Positions 51,964-61,252 of a DNA stretch of 64,000 nt are shown one piece after another; the stretch's first letter is position 1; every line of letters begins with the position of its first letter. This DNA is from CAVQGZ01 sp963712175 (GTDB lineage Bacteria > Actinomycetota > Actinomycetes > Jiangellales > Jiangellaceae), in NCBI GenBank assembly GCA_963712175.1, contig CAVQGZ010000007.1, forward strand, positions 186,001 through 250,000, in the 5' to 3' direction. The notes under the pieces were generated by a model. That model had not been told where the DNA came from. It ran no database searches and was given only the letters and a program-made list of their open reading frames with translations. The position numbers and the translations under genes are program-made.

Positions 51964-52774
51964 ATGGGCACAAACGTGTTGCCTGTCGCCGGCGATTTCC
52001 GGTCCTGCGTGGACGAGCCGCCGGTTGTTGTGGAGACGAGCGCAGGACCGGTCGAGTACGCCGATCGTGGGGAGGGCGCTCCGCTGCTGAGCCTGCACGG
52101 TAGCCCGGCAGCGTTCGAGAACGGGCTACTGATCGCGGAGTTCGCCCGGGTGAACGGCTTCCGGGTGATCGCGGCGTCGCGGCCCGGCTACGGCGGCACA
52201 CCGCTGGGCACCGGCCGGCATGTCTGGTGGCGGGCCGACGGGCTACGCCCTGGCCGGTCGGCACCCGGATCGGGTGGCCTGTCTGCTGCAGGTCGAGTCG
52301 ATCGCCCTCCCGGCGACGGCGCCCCGTGCCGGGCGGCTGGTCCTGCGCCTGACGCCCCTGGCAGCCGTGGCCGGCTGGATGATCGACCGCTTCCCGGCCC
52401 GGATGCTGGCCACGATGGGAGCCCCTGACGGCGCCGACCCCAACCTGCAGGCCGCGCAGGCCGCGCTCGCTCGCGCCATCGTGACCACCGCCACGGGGTG
52501 GAAGCGGCTCGGTGCAGGCTACGACAACGACGCCGCCCAGTTCGCCGACCTGCAGCCGCTGCCGCTGGGCTCGATCACCTGTCCCACCCTGATCGTGCAC
52601 GGAACTGCGGACACCCGCGTCCCGATCGCCCATGCCGAGCACGCCCACGCCACCATTGCCGGGTCTGAGCTGCGCCGGATCAACGGCGGCGGGCACACCG
52701 CCTTCCTCTTCCGCCCCGACCACCAGCGCGAAGCCGTGACCTGGCTGCAGAACCACCACAGCCAGCAGCAGTAG
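51964..52774 (+). pseudogene. Alpha/beta hydrolase disrupted at its core
   Basis: The first 84 codons (from ATG 51964) read normally to RVIAASRPGYGGTPLGTG, including the oxyanion HGSPAAF. At about 52216 the frame shifts by one and resumes at GMSGGGPTGYALAGRHPDRV, the nucleophile elbow. Normally about 30 residues, helix B and strand 5, separate these blocks, and they are missing. The rest is complete, with Asp in LIVHGTADTRVP and the final His in GGGHTAFLF. A deletion of roughly 85-95 bp with a frame change fits best. Either a dead gene or an assembly error. No comparable loss is seen in its neighbours. Confidence 0.8.
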
Positions 52775-52806
52775 CGCTCGCAATGCAGGTGCGTATCGGT
52801 GGAGCA

Positions 52807-53274
52807 CTAGGTCTCGATCGCCTTCTTGAACATGGTGAGCATGGTGTCGAGGTCGCCATCGCCATCCCACGAGAGGCGGTCCTCGACCTTGTCGAGCAGG
52901 GGCACCTTGGACGACATGGTGAAGCTCATGCCCAAGGTTGTGCCCGTCTCGTCGGGCTCCACGGTGAATGTCCAACTCGTGCCGGCGTCGGCGTTGCGAT
53001 CCACGAAGCGCTCGTTGGGGACGTACTCCTCGCGGGTGAAGGTCGCGTCGTAGTGGAAGATGAACAAGGCGCCCTTGAAGGACCATGTAGACCCGAGTCC
53101 TCCGTCCGGAGTCAGGCTCACGTCGGTGAGTTCGGCCTTGACGTGGCCGACGAGGCGCGAGCCGGGGAACTCGCTCATCACCGCGTAGAAGCTGTGCGGA
53201 TCCTTGACGTGATCGAAGACCGTCTCGACCGGTGCGTCGACGTGGATGCTGCGGGTGTGGGTAGTGGTGCTCAT
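52807..53274 (-). CDS. SRPBCC (START-like) domain protein
   Basis: A 155-residue helix-grip protein: IHVDAPVETVFDHVKDPHSF opening, GLGSTWSFKGALFIFHYDAT in the sheet, TSWTFTVEPDETGTTL, and a long C-terminal helix (DTMLTMFKKAIET). The family binds hydrophobic ligands or acts in stress or cyclase pathways; this member cannot be assigned. Start at 53274 gives the expected length. It is convergent with the broken hydrolase (32 bp). Confidence 0.85.
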   Translation of the reverse strand: MSTTTHTRSIHVDAPVETVFDHVKDPHSFYAVMSEFPGSRLVGHVKAELTDVSLTPDGGLGSTWSFKGALFIFHYDATFTREEYVPNERFVDRNADAGTSWTFTVEPDETGTTLGMSFTMSSKVPLLDKVEDRLSWDGDGDLDTMLTMFKKAIET

Positions 53275-53481
53275 CGTGCTGGCCCCCTTCGGACTGAGCC
53301 CACCCGGTCGTGGCCGACGACCTGCTGCTCCTGCGGCTCCCCGCCGCAGGCTCCCTCAGTCTGAGTGTCCCGTGGGTGGTGTTGGACGACGAGTGCCCAA
53401 CGGCCCGGAGCCGACACCTGGGGGAAGGACTGATCCGATCACTCCGGAGCTCGCCCTGGCACCCACTGCCTAGCCACGTCG

Positions 53482-54126
53482 TCAGTGGGTCTGGAAGAGG
53501 TAGGCGAACGCGGGGCGGGTGTAGCCGATGCCGCGGCCAGTCGAGCGGATGCGATCGGCGTTCGCCGTCTCGGGCCGTTTCGGGACGAGGTACTGCTCGA
53601 GCCCGTCGGTGCTCAGCCGGTAGCGGCTGTCCCGGTGGTGCGCGACAGCGACCAGGCGCAGTGTCGGATCGAGGGCGGCCAGGCTGGCGTCGCCGTGGCT
53701 GCTGTTGGCCAGCAGCCACCCTCCCGGGCGTAGGTACCGGCGGGCGTACTCGTACATCGGTCCCGTGAACAGCGAGATGAGCAGGTCCATGCTGGCCTCG
53801 GGCACGTCGAGCGACTGGGTGTAGTCACCGGCAAGAAACCGCACCTGTTGCCCGGCACCGGAACGGGTCCGGCCAGCCAGTTCCGCTCTGACGAGGTCGG
53901 AGTCGGCGAAGAACCTGGCCGCCCGGGCGTCAGTGTCGACATAGGTCACCGACTCGATGGCCGTCGACGGGGACAGGTCCACGTAGCTGCCCGGGTACAG
54001 CGCCCGCTCCACCGGCATGATGTCGGCGACCGCGGCGAACAGACTGGAGCGGTCCCCGATCGAGCCCCGGTACTGCGACCACGTCGCCAGCCTCGCCACC
54101 ACCGTATTCCACCACGCGCCCGCCAT
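53482..54126 (-). CDS. SAM-dependent methyltransferase-like protein
   Basis: A 214-residue class I methyltransferase-like protein. The expected nucleotide-binding glycine loop is weak (ALYPGSYVDLSPS) but the following acidic strand end (VTYVDTDARAARFF) and motif regions (VRFLAGDYTQSLDVP; MDLLISLFTGPMYE; LRPGGWLLANSSHGDA) fit the fold. Loss of the GxGxG pattern leaves activity uncertain. No partner gene suggests a substrate. It is downstream of a small hypothetical frame with 36-bp spacing. Confidence 0.7.
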   Translation of the reverse strand: MAGAWWNTVVARLATWSQYRGSIGDRSSLFAAVADIMPVERALYPGSYVDLSPSTAIESVTYVDTDARAARFFADSDLVRAELAGRTRSGAGQQVRFLAGDYTQSLDVPEASMDLLISLFTGPMYEYARRYLRPGGWLLANSSHGDASLAALDPTLRLVAVAHHRDSRYRLSTDGLEQYLVPKRPETANADRIRSTGRGIGYTRPAFAYLFQTH

Positions 54127-54162
54127 GACCTGGCGGTTCGAGCGAGGCGGCTGGCCGCGGAG

Positions 54163-54531
54163 TCACTGTCCCACGGTGAAGTAGCCGCCGATGGCTTCGG
54201 ACTCCGCTCCCGGAGTCGCCTCGTCCACCGGGTCGGACGCATCCTTCTGCACCAGATCGACCCAGGTCTGCAGCACGTCGCCGGCCACGCCGGCGGAGAA
54301 GACCTCGGCCGACGGCACTCCTGTGGCAGTGTCAACCGGGTCGCTGAACTCGCTGACCTCGAGGAAGCGCTCGAGCAGAGGGTTGTCTGCTCGCCCCCAG
54401 CGAGCGCCCTCACCTTCCTTGGTAGTCGCCGCATCCCATCCGAACCAGAGGCAACCGACCCGCCCACAGGCAAGCTGACCGCCGCGATCGGTGGAGGCTG
54501 CCGGACACCCCCTCAGCAACGACCGCGCCAC
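54163..54531 (-). CDS. Hypothetical protein (122 aa), doubtful
   Basis: The C-terminal half (about 60-122) looks like protein: LEVSEFSDPVDTATGVPSAE, then GVAGDVLQTWVDLVQK and a short acidic tail ending YFTVGQ. The N-terminal half is less convincing, so the true start may be downstream, or this may be a remnant of a longer gene. No family recognised. It sits between the methyltransferase-like gene and the DHA2 exporter, all on the minus strand. Confidence 0.35.
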   Translation of the reverse strand: MARSLLRGCPAASTDRGGQLACGRVGCLWFGWDAATTKEGEGARWGRADNPLLERFLEVSEFSDPVDTATGVPSAEVFSAGVAGDVLQTWVDLVQKDASDPVDEATPGAESEAIGGYFTVGQ

Positions 54532-54542
54532 GCTGGTGTCAC

Positions 54543-56273
54543 CTACACAGGTGGCGCGGCGGAGCCGGTCGGTTCCGTCGGCTTGAGCGCGTGCGGGAGG
54601 TGGGCAGTGGAGGGGATGCCGAGAAGAACCAGTAGCGCGGCAGCGAGCAGGCCGAGGCGGAGGGACTGTAGTTGGGCGGCCGCGTAGTCCTCGACGAGGG
54701 CGTCGCTGGTGTCGGCGTCCAGGCCAGCCTCCTGTGCCGCGTCCTCGATCTGGTCCGCGGGTACGAAGTCGATACCACTGCCTACGGCGACTCCGACCTG
54801 CTCGGAGACCTCAGCACTCAGACGCTGGTCCTGGCCGACGGTGCTGAGGAACACGCTTGTCAGGCTGCTCAGCACGATCGCGCCGATCAGGGCGATGCCC
54901 AGCGACGAGCCCAGCTGCTGACTGGTGAACTGCAGGCCGCCTGCCTCGCTGCGTCCCGAGGCATCGACCGAGGACTGCACCACGTTGCCCAGCTGCGAGG
55001 CGATCAGGCCCATTCCCACGCCCAGCACGGCCATGGCCACCGCAAACCCGGTGCCGTTGAGGGCGGGCTCGACAGCGCTGAACAGCAGCAGTACCCCGAT
55101 AGACACCGCCGCCAGTCCCGTGCGAACAATGGCGCGGATCGACAACCGCGAGGACAACCGCGACCCGACCGCCGCGGCCAGGAACATGGTGATCGAGATC
55201 GGCAGCATGCGCAGGCCGGTCTGCAGCGCATCCAGGCCCAGGACCAGCTGCAGATAGAGCGGCACGACGAAGAAGGTCCCCATGAGGATGAGGTTCTGCG
55301 TGAACAGGCCGACCAGCCCTGAGCGCAGCGGCCGGACCGACAGCAGGTCCAGGTGCACCAGCGGATCCGCACCTGAGGCCTCGCGGTAGCGCTGCCACGC
55401 CACGAACGACCACATCAGCAGACCACCAGCGGCCACGACGAAGACGGTCAGCGAGAAGCCGAACGGCTCGACCGGCGACGCACGCGGGGTGACCCATCCC
55501 CAGGTGCTGGCCTGCAGCGTGCCGAGCACAATGGCCCCGAGCCCGGCGGCAGACAACAGGGTTCCCACCACATCAAGTCGCGGGGAAGGCCCCGTGCGGG
55601 GGGCATCAGCGATCTTGCCGGCCATTGCCAGGATCAGGAGGACCAGAACGACCTCGGCGACGAAGACGACGCGCCACGTCAACGTGGTCGTGGCCCAGCC
55701 CCCGACGATCGGACCGACCGCGATCCCCGCACCTGCCACCCCGCCGATGACCCCGTAGGCGACCTTGCGTGCGCTGCCCTCGTAGTTGCCGGCGATCAGG
55801 GCGGCCAGCGCAGGCAGCACCATCGACGCACCGAGGCCCTCGAGCACCGACCAGCCGAGCGCCAGCACGACGACAGTCGGGGCCGCGGCCGTCACGGCAG
55901 ACCCGACCGCGTAGACGACGAGACCGACGATGAATGCCCGCCGGCGCCCGATGATGTCACCGACCTTCGCACCCGCCAGCATGAACATCGCCATGACAAG
56001 GCTGTACAGCGTGATCACAGCCTGGATCGCAGTGACGTCGGTGTCGAAGTCCGCGACCAACGCACTGATCGACACATTCATCACCGACTGGTCCAGCACC
56101 ATGACGAACTGCGCCAGCCCCAGCACCACCAGCGCGGACCACCGCCCCGTCACTTGCGCCACCGGCTCAGCCAACCAGGCCTGCGCCTCGCGTGGGAGGA
56201 CCACACGCGTGGGAGCGTGCCAAGGCGTCGGCGGCGTCGTGCGCGCGCTGATCGACCCAGCCAGGCACCGCAA
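54543..56273 (-). CDS. DHA2-family multidrug exporter (MFS, 14 TM)
   Basis: A 576-residue drug:H+ antiporter of the EmrB/QacA type with about 14 helices. Motif A follows segment 2 (GAKVGDIIGRRRAFIVGL), motif C is seen in GVAGAGIAVGPIVGG, and motif D1 in LVVLGLAQFVMVLDQSVMNV. An acidic extracytoplasmic loop of about 70 residues precedes the final helix. The first 40 residues are atypical; GTG at 56153 (VTGRWSAL) may be the real start. No regulator gene is adjacent. Confidence 0.9.
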   Translation of the reverse strand: MRCLAGSISARTTPPTPWHAPTRVVLPREAQAWLAEPVAQVTGRWSALVVLGLAQFVMVLDQSVMNVSISALVADFDTDVTAIQAVITLYSLVMAMFMLAGAKVGDIIGRRRAFIVGLVVYAVGSAVTAAAPTVVVLALGWSVLEGLGASMVLPALAALIAGNYEGSARKVAYGVIGGVAGAGIAVGPIVGGWATTTLTWRVVFVAEVVLVLLILAMAGKIADAPRTGPSPRLDVVGTLLSAAGLGAIVLGTLQASTWGWVTPRASPVEPFGFSLTVFVVAAGGLLMWSFVAWQRYREASGADPLVHLDLLSVRPLRSGLVGLFTQNLILMGTFFVVPLYLQLVLGLDALQTGLRMLPISITMFLAAAVGSRLSSRLSIRAIVRTGLAAVSIGVLLLFSAVEPALNGTGFAVAMAVLGVGMGLIASQLGNVVQSSVDASGRSEAGGLQFTSQQLGSSLGIALIGAIVLSSLTSVFLSTVGQDQRLSAEVSEQVGVAVGSGIDFVPADQIEDAAQEAGLDADTSDALVEDYAAAQLQSLRLGLLAAALLVLLGIPSTAHLPHALKPTEPTGSAAPPV

Positions 56274-56290
56274 CCGGGCGTGGACCCCCC

Positions 56291-56345
56291 ACCGGCCCGA
56301 CCGCGCTGACCTACGACCAGGTCGCCGAGGTGCTGTCCGCGGGGT
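56291..56345 (+). pseudogene. Possible NmrA-like (NAD(P)H-binding) gene remnant
   Basis: Translated on the plus strand this reads TGPTALTYDQVAEVLSAG, close to a segment common in NmrA-like/NAD(P)-binding SDR proteins (TGPxALTYDEVAxxLS). No intact gene surrounds it and the reading breaks on both sides. A short match, so confidence is low. Confidence 0.3.
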
Positions 56346-56419
56346 CGACGACTACGACCCGTCCCCAGTCTCGGCGGCCAAAAGCCGCACTGTGAGGACG
56401 AGCAGCCACGCCGGGACGG

Positions 56420-57886
56420 TCACTGGCTGAAGAAGCGTTGGCCGGGCTGCAGGGCGGTGCCGAGCAGCTCGGGGACGGTGACGAGGACGTATCCCTCGGC
56501 CTGGAGCTGATCGATGATGGCCGGGTAGGCGTCGCGGGTGGTCTCGTGGATGTCGTGGGAGAGCACGATGTCGCCCGGACCAGCGGCGGCAAGCACCCGT
56601 TCCTGCACGATGGCGCTGTCCTTGTCCTTCCAGTCCTCAGGGTCGACGTTCCACAGAATCTGCGTCATGCCCAGGTCCGCCGCAACTCCATCGACGGTGT
56701 CGTTGGTGGCGCCGTACGGAGGCCGGAGCAGCACCGGTCGCTGGCCGGTCGCGTCCTCAACGATGTCGTTGACCTGCTCGATCTCGGACCGAACCGCCTC
56801 CGCGTCCAGCTTCGACAGGTCCGGGTGGTCCTCGGTGTGGTTGCCCACCGCGTGGCCCTCGGCGACCATGCGCGCCAGCAGGTCGGGTTGGGCAGCGGCG
56901 TTGCTGCCCACGACGAAGAACGTGGCCCGCGCACCCTTCGCCGCCATCGTGTCCAACAGGTCCGCCGTGCCCTGCACCGGCCCGTCGTCGAACGTGAGGG
57001 CGACGCACCGCTCCTCCTGGCAGTCCACACCAGCGGTGTCCGGAGGCGGGGTCACCGCAGTTGGCGTCTGAGCGGGTCTGGGCTCCGGCGGCGTGAGGCC
57101 CGGATCACTCGGTGCGACCGCCGCGGATTGCGCCGCGGTGCCAAATGCTGACAGCAAACCCTCCGGGTCCACCGCCAGAGCGATCGGACCAACGGGGTCC
57201 TCGGCGACCGCACCTTGGTCGAACTCCACTAGCAACCGCCCGTCGCTTGCGAAGGCGAGCGCGTCGAACACCTGATCATCGGTGGCGAGCTCGTCAGTCA
57301 GGAGCTCTGGGGCGACACGCGGGTCGGCCACACCTTCCGCGCGCACGCGGGTGGCGAACTCATCACGGGCCCCGTCGGCCAGCAGCGCCTCGGACGGCAC
57401 CGCGGTCCCGGCGTCGACGTCGTACCACGCCGTCGTCACTCTGCCGTCGTCCCCGGTCGCGTTCAGCTCCGTGGTGAGGATCCGCGCGCCCAACACCTGC
57501 GGCGACGCCGCCACCAGATCCCAGCTGACCACAAGCTCCGGGAACGGTGCCGCATCGGCCGGATCAGTGTCCTGCCGGAACCGTTCGATGTCGGCGTCCA
57601 CGACCACCTGGATCTCGTCGGTGAACCCCTCCGCGCCCGGAACCTCCGGCAGCGTGGCGAACGTCAGCCGCCCCGGCCCGAAGTCCTCCTCCACCCGCGT
57701 GTCCAGACCCTCGATCAGGCTCGGCGGGACGATCGCGAACTGCGGCAACGACACCGGCTGGGGCGACTCTCCTGTCTCGTCCACCGTCGGTGTGGGACTC
57801 GGTGCCGCAGACTCGTCCCCCGAGGAACATCCGCCGATCAGCACCACGGCCGTCAGCATCACCAGGAAACCACCATGCTTGGCCAT
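56420..57886 (-). CDS. Polysaccharide deacetylase (NodB-domain) lipoprotein
   Basis: A 488-residue exported lipoprotein. The signal peptide ends in a lipobox (VVLIGGCSSG), so it is anchored outside the membrane. Residues 25-300 form an extracytoplasmic domain of RsiV/DUF-like character, and about 305-488 form the NodB deacetylase. The NodB metal and catalytic motifs are intact: LTFDDGPVQGTADLL, the HTxxH His pair in GNHTEDHPDLS, RPPYGATND, and LSHDIHETTRDAY. It probably removes acetyl groups from peptidoglycan or a cell-wall polysaccharide. Start at 57886 matches a signal peptide; the frame reaches 57937. Confidence 0.9.
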   Translation of the reverse strand: MAKHGGFLVMLTAVVLIGGCSSGDESAAPSPTPTVDETGESPQPVSLPQFAIVPPSLIEGLDTRVEEDFGPGRLTFATLPEVPGAEGFTDEIQVVVDADIERFRQDTDPADAAPFPELVVSWDLVAASPQVLGARILTTELNATGDDGRVTTAWYDVDAGTAVPSEALLADGARDEFATRVRAEGVADPRVAPELLTDELATDDQVFDALAFASDGRLLVEFDQGAVAEDPVGPIALAVDPEGLLSAFGTAAQSAAVAPSDPGLTPPEPRPAQTPTAVTPPPDTAGVDCQEERCVALTFDDGPVQGTADLLDTMAAKGARATFFVVGSNAAAQPDLLARMVAEGHAVGNHTEDHPDLSKLDAEAVRSEIEQVNDIVEDATGQRPVLLRPPYGATNDTVDGVAADLGMTQILWNVDPEDWKDKDSAIVQERVLAAAGPGDIVLSHDIHETTRDAYPAIIDQLQAEGYVLVTVPELLGTALQPGQRFFSQ

Positions 57887-57937
57887 GCGCGGAGCATAAG
57901 ACGTGCACCACCAGCAGAGGTGTATCCAGCGTCGCAC

Positions 57938-58280
57938 CCAGTCGCTCGTGCGTGGCGTCAGAGTTCAGCCGTGCGACGTTCGGGCCTGGCGGCGCAGCTG
58001 AGTTCTGTGGTTCCGGCTTCGGACGCCCCAGCGCCGACGGCATCAGCCCTGATCGAGGGCTGCGCCGAGGCCCGTGGTGCCGGGGTACAACCCCTCGGCG
58101 ACACTGGTCCACCGTCCGTAGCCGCTCCGGGGCGCCGGGATTGGACTCGGTTGCAGTGTGCGCGTCGAGCCAGACACTCCGACGAGAGGCCTCCAGAGCC
58201 TGCTCGGGCGCCTTCTTCCCAGCGACGGACGGCCCGGCTCCCTCGTAGCCGTGAGTGGTCCGAGCGTCCTGCGGTTCGCT
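57938..58280. other. Intergenic region without recognisable gene
   Basis: 343 bp between the deacetylase start and the FtsX-type permease stop, both on the minus strand. Frames in both directions give only arginine/proline-rich shadow translations. I see no hairpin or repeat of note. The deacetylase promoter is probably at its left end. Confidence 0.5.
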
Positions 58281-59636
58281 TCAGGCCGCGGCGGCCAGGG
58301 CTGGTCGGCAGGACGCCGCCCGACCGGCGACCACACGGGTGCTGGTCACCACGAGGGCGAGGCTGCCAAGGGCGACGACGCCGATCAGCGTCCACGGCGG
58401 GGCGAACAGCAGGCCTTCGTCGGGCAGGCGGGTCATCAGCAGGGCTGATCCCGCCAGGCCCAGGACGATCCCTAGACCGACGCCAACGAGACCGACCAGC
58501 GTGCCCTCGATCGTGACCGTGCGGCGAACCTCGCGCACGGTCATGCCGACCGCGCGCAGCAGGGACAGTTCCCGAGCACGCTCCCGAACGGACAGCACGA
58601 TCGTGTTGAGCACCCCGAGCAGGCCCACGAGGATGGTCAGGCCCGTCAAGCCGAATGCGAGCGCGAAGACGGTGCCGCTGTCGTCGGGGGTGTAGCCCGC
58701 TGCGCGGGTAGTAACTAGCGCGCTGTTGAGCACCACGTTGACCCCGGTGAACAGCGTGACGCCCAGGACCACGGCCATGGTCGTGTTCGACGTGCGACGC
58801 CGGCCCCGGGCGAGGTTGCCGACTGCGAGGCGGCCTGCGGGTCGTCGGGTGATGCCGATGGTGACCATGCGCGCCATGGCCGGGACGAAGATCGGAGCCA
58901 GCAGTGACATGCCGGCGAAACTGATCAAGGCGCCGACAGTGAACGCCAGGATGCTCAGGGCGCCTCCGCCCTGAATCGGGACGAACGCCACGCCCAGGCC
59001 GAGGGCCAGCACCCCGGCACCTAGAGCGACGCGCGTCCTGCCGATGTGATCAGCAGTGAGCGTCTCGGCTGACGACAGCGCTGCCATCGGCGGGATCCGC
59101 GTCGCCCGGCGTGCCGGTGCCAGGACAGCGGCCAGAGTCACCGTCAAGCTGACGCCCAGGGACAGGGCGACGGTGCTTGCCCCCGGCGCGACAAGAGTGG
59201 CACCCGGCATCGCGACGGCGATCACCCCCCAGGCAGCGATGCTCCCGAGGGCAAGCCCGACCAGCGCTCCGACGATCCCGACGAGCAGTCCCTCCACGAG
59301 CACGGAGGCGAAGGCCTGCCGACCTCTCATTCCCACGGAGCGCAGGAGTGCCAGCTCACGGGATCGTGCAGCGAGCATGGTCTGGAAGGAGTTGGTGATC
59401 ACGAAACCGGCGGCAACGATGACGACCAGCCCGAAGGCAGAGAGGAGCGCGAACAGCCCGGCGGACTGGCCGGCGTCGTCGGCGCCCGCCACGCGCATCT
59501 GCGCGGACAGCGCCTCGACCAGCATGCTCCCGGCGACCATGAAGGCGCTGGCGACGCCGACCGCGACGGCCCCAAGGACGTAGCGGCTGCGGTGGGCCGA
59601 GGCGGTTCGCAGCGACAGCCGAGTAACACCTGCCAT
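58281..59636 (-). CDS. ABC transporter permease (FtsX/MacB type)
   Basis: A 451-residue permease with the FtsX layout twice: an N-terminal set (LVVIVAAGFVITNSFQTMLA, then SRELALLRSVGMRGRQAFAS) and a C-terminal set (LTILVGLLGVLNTIVLSVRE, ARELSLLRAVGMTVREVRRT). Repeated LR[AS]VGM loops are the coupling helices. The N-terminal extracytoplasmic part of a full-size MacB-like protein is missing, so this is a fused half-pair. It is coupled to the overlapping upstream ATPase gene. Such systems export lipoproteins, peptides or drugs. The true start is 59636. Confidence 0.88.
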   Translation of the reverse strand: MAGVTRLSLRTASAHRSRYVLGAVAVGVASAFMVAGSMLVEALSAQMRVAGADDAGQSAGLFALLSAFGLVVIVAAGFVITNSFQTMLAARSRELALLRSVGMRGRQAFASVLVEGLLVGIVGALVGLALGSIAAWGVIAVAMPGATLVAPGASTVALSLGVSLTVTLAAVLAPARRATRIPPMAALSSAETLTADHIGRTRVALGAGVLALGLGVAFVPIQGGGALSILAFTVGALISFAGMSLLAPIFVPAMARMVTIGITRRPAGRLAVGNLARGRRRTSNTTMAVVLGVTLFTGVNVVLNSALVTTRAAGYTPDDSGTVFALAFGLTGLTILVGLLGVLNTIVLSVRERARELSLLRAVGMTVREVRRTVTIEGTLVGLVGVGLGIVLGLAGSALLMTRLPDEGLLFAPPWTLIGVVALGSLALVVTSTRVVAGRAASCRPALAAAA

Positions 59637-59637
59637 G

Positions 59638-60423
59638 TCAGGCTGCCCTCCCCGAGACCGCGGCGATGATGCTGTCGAGACTGGGGGTGGCCAGGTCGTG
59701 GCGGATCGCCCCGTCGGCGAGGACGAGCACACGGTCGGCATGGGAGGCCGCCCGCGGATCGTGGGTCACCATGACGACCGTCTGATCGGTGGCGTTGACC
59801 GCCTCGCGCAGCAGCCGGAGCACCTCGGCGCCAGAGGTGCTGTCCAGGTTGCCGGTGGGCTCATCAGCGAAGACCACCTCCGGCCTGGTGACAAGGGCGC
59901 GGGCGATCGCGACCCGCTGGCGCTGCCCGCCGGACAGCTCACTGGGCCGGTGCGAGAGCCGGTCAGCCAGGCCGACAGCACACACCACGTAGTCGAACCA
60001 TGCCTGGTCGGGCGCGCGACCTGCCAGGTCCAGCGGGAGACGGATGTTCTCGCCGGCCGTCAGGGTCGGGATCAGGTTGAAGGACTGGAACACGAAGCCG
60101 ACGAGGTCGCGACGGAGCCGGGTCAGGCGGTCGTCGTTGAGAAGGCCCAGCTCGTGGTCCCCGATCCAGACCCTTCCACCCGTGGCCCCGTCAAGCCCAG
60201 CAAGCAGGTGCAGCAGGGTGGACTTCCCTGAGCCGGAGGGTCCCATGATCGCCGTGAAGCGCCCCCGCTCGATGTCCACGTCGACTGAGTGCAGGGCATG
60301 GACGGCAGTGCTGCCGCGGCCATACACCTTGGACAGGGAACGGGCACTGACCGCTGCCGGCCCGGGGGCGGACGCGAAAGAGGTGGCCGCTGGTGCGCTG
60401 GGTGATGTGATCGTGGCTGTCAT
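59638..60423 (-). CDS. ABC transporter ATPase (MacB/LolD type)
   Basis: A 261-residue ATPase. Walker A GPSGSGKSTLLHLLAGLD is near residue 63, the Q-loop is FVFQSFNLIPTLTAGEN, the signature is ELSGGQRQRVAIARAL, and Walker B is VVFADEPTGNLDS. These LolD/MacB/FtsE features match the FtsX-type partner. AGGAGCTCC precedes Met at 60423. A low-complexity Ala/Ser stretch occupies the first 25 residues. Operon order is ATPase then permease, 1-bp gap. Confidence 0.93.
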   Translation of the reverse strand: MTATITSPSAPAATSFASAPGPAAVSARSLSKVYGRGSTAVHALHSVDVDIERGRFTAIMGPSGSGKSTLLHLLAGLDGATGGRVWIGDHELGLLNDDRLTRLRRDLVGFVFQSFNLIPTLTAGENIRLPLDLAGRAPDQAWFDYVVCAVGLADRLSHRPSELSGGQRQRVAIARALVTRPEVVFADEPTGNLDSTSGAEVLRLLREAVNATDQTVVMVTHDPRAASHADRVLVLADGAIRHDLATPSLDSIIAAVSGRAA

Positions 60424-60972
60424 TGACGGAGCTCCTGGGGTCGAGCGCGGCATCGGACCGCTGGCGTGCCTTCACTGTTCCCACGCGCGATCGCGGCAAA
60501 ACCCGTCGCCTTCCTGTTGGCCCCGCCGCGGGGTCGTGGTCGCCGGGCTCGGCATGACTGAGCGCCCCTGTTGTTGATGATCGGGAGGAGTTGTCACCGG
60601 GTTCGGTGGCGTCGGTGGATCGCAGAGAGGGACCTGGCCACCCAGGGCCTGGTCGAGCAGCAGCGCCGACATAGGAATGAGCAGGCGGGCATCACGCCGC
60701 CTAGCTTCACCTGGTGACTAGACGCCCAGGGCCAGATCCTGGTCAGCGGCGCCGGAGCCGAGCAGAAGGTCATCTACCGAATCCGGACGGCCCCGGCCGC
60801 CTGACACCAACGGCCTGCTGGGTTGGCCAGGGTCCGGGCGCACCCGACTGACTACGCCATGCATGAGCGGCGGGGGAAGTCCCCATCGAGCCGCCGGTGA
60901 ACACCGCCCTTTGGCACAGCAGGCATCGCACTCATCGCGGCTTGTTGAGGGTGTTCGCGATCAGGAGGCGAA
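60424..60972. other. Long stretch with only a coding remnant
   Basis: 549 bp upstream of the ABC operon with no intact gene. The plus-strand scrap at 60631-60804 (below) is the only recognisable coding signal. The rest shows mixed frames and no hairpin I would call. Confidence 0.45.
60631..60804 (+). pseudogene. C-terminal gene scrap with an in-frame stop
   Basis: The plus-strand frame reads DLATQGLVEQQRRHRNEQAG, then PPSFTW, TGA (60715-60717), and continues LDAQGQILVSGAGAEQKVIY, ending in RIRTAPAA and a second stop (60802-60804). Codon use on both sides of the TGA is typical for the window. No start codon or complete domain is present. It looks like the tail of a beta-propeller-like protein, but I do not assign a family. 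Confidence 0.35.
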
Positions 60973-61202
60973 CTACTGCTCGAGGGCCTCGCGGGCGAGT
61001 TCGGAAACGGACTCCCCTTCGCGGCCGGCGGCCTCCTCGACGGCGGTGCGCAGGGACTCGGGGACTCGGAAGGACCCCCGCGGGAGTGGGAGCTGCCTCC
61101 GGTGAGGGACCGTCTCCCGCGGCGGACCGCGGCCGGGTCGTACTCGGCGGCGCGGCGGGCGAAGTTCTCGTAGGCGTACTCGAGGCTACTCAGGAAGATC
61201 AC
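60973..61202 (-). pseudogene. Ribbon-helix-helix antitoxin-like gene, frameshifted
   Basis: The C-terminal part reads PRGSFRVPESLRTAVEEAAG, followed by REGESVSELAREALEQ and a stop at 60973: a typical ribbon-helix-helix DNA-binding fold. The likely N-terminus (MIFLSSLEYAYENFARRAAE, starting 61202) lies in a different frame, so one indel separates them near 61130. No partner toxin (PIN, RelE or HicA) follows. It could be an orphan antitoxin, broken or affected by a sequencing indel. Confidence 0.5.
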
Positions 61203-61252
61203 GAGGACGGAGTCGAGATCACCGGGACTCCGACGCGGATACTCTGCGCGGC

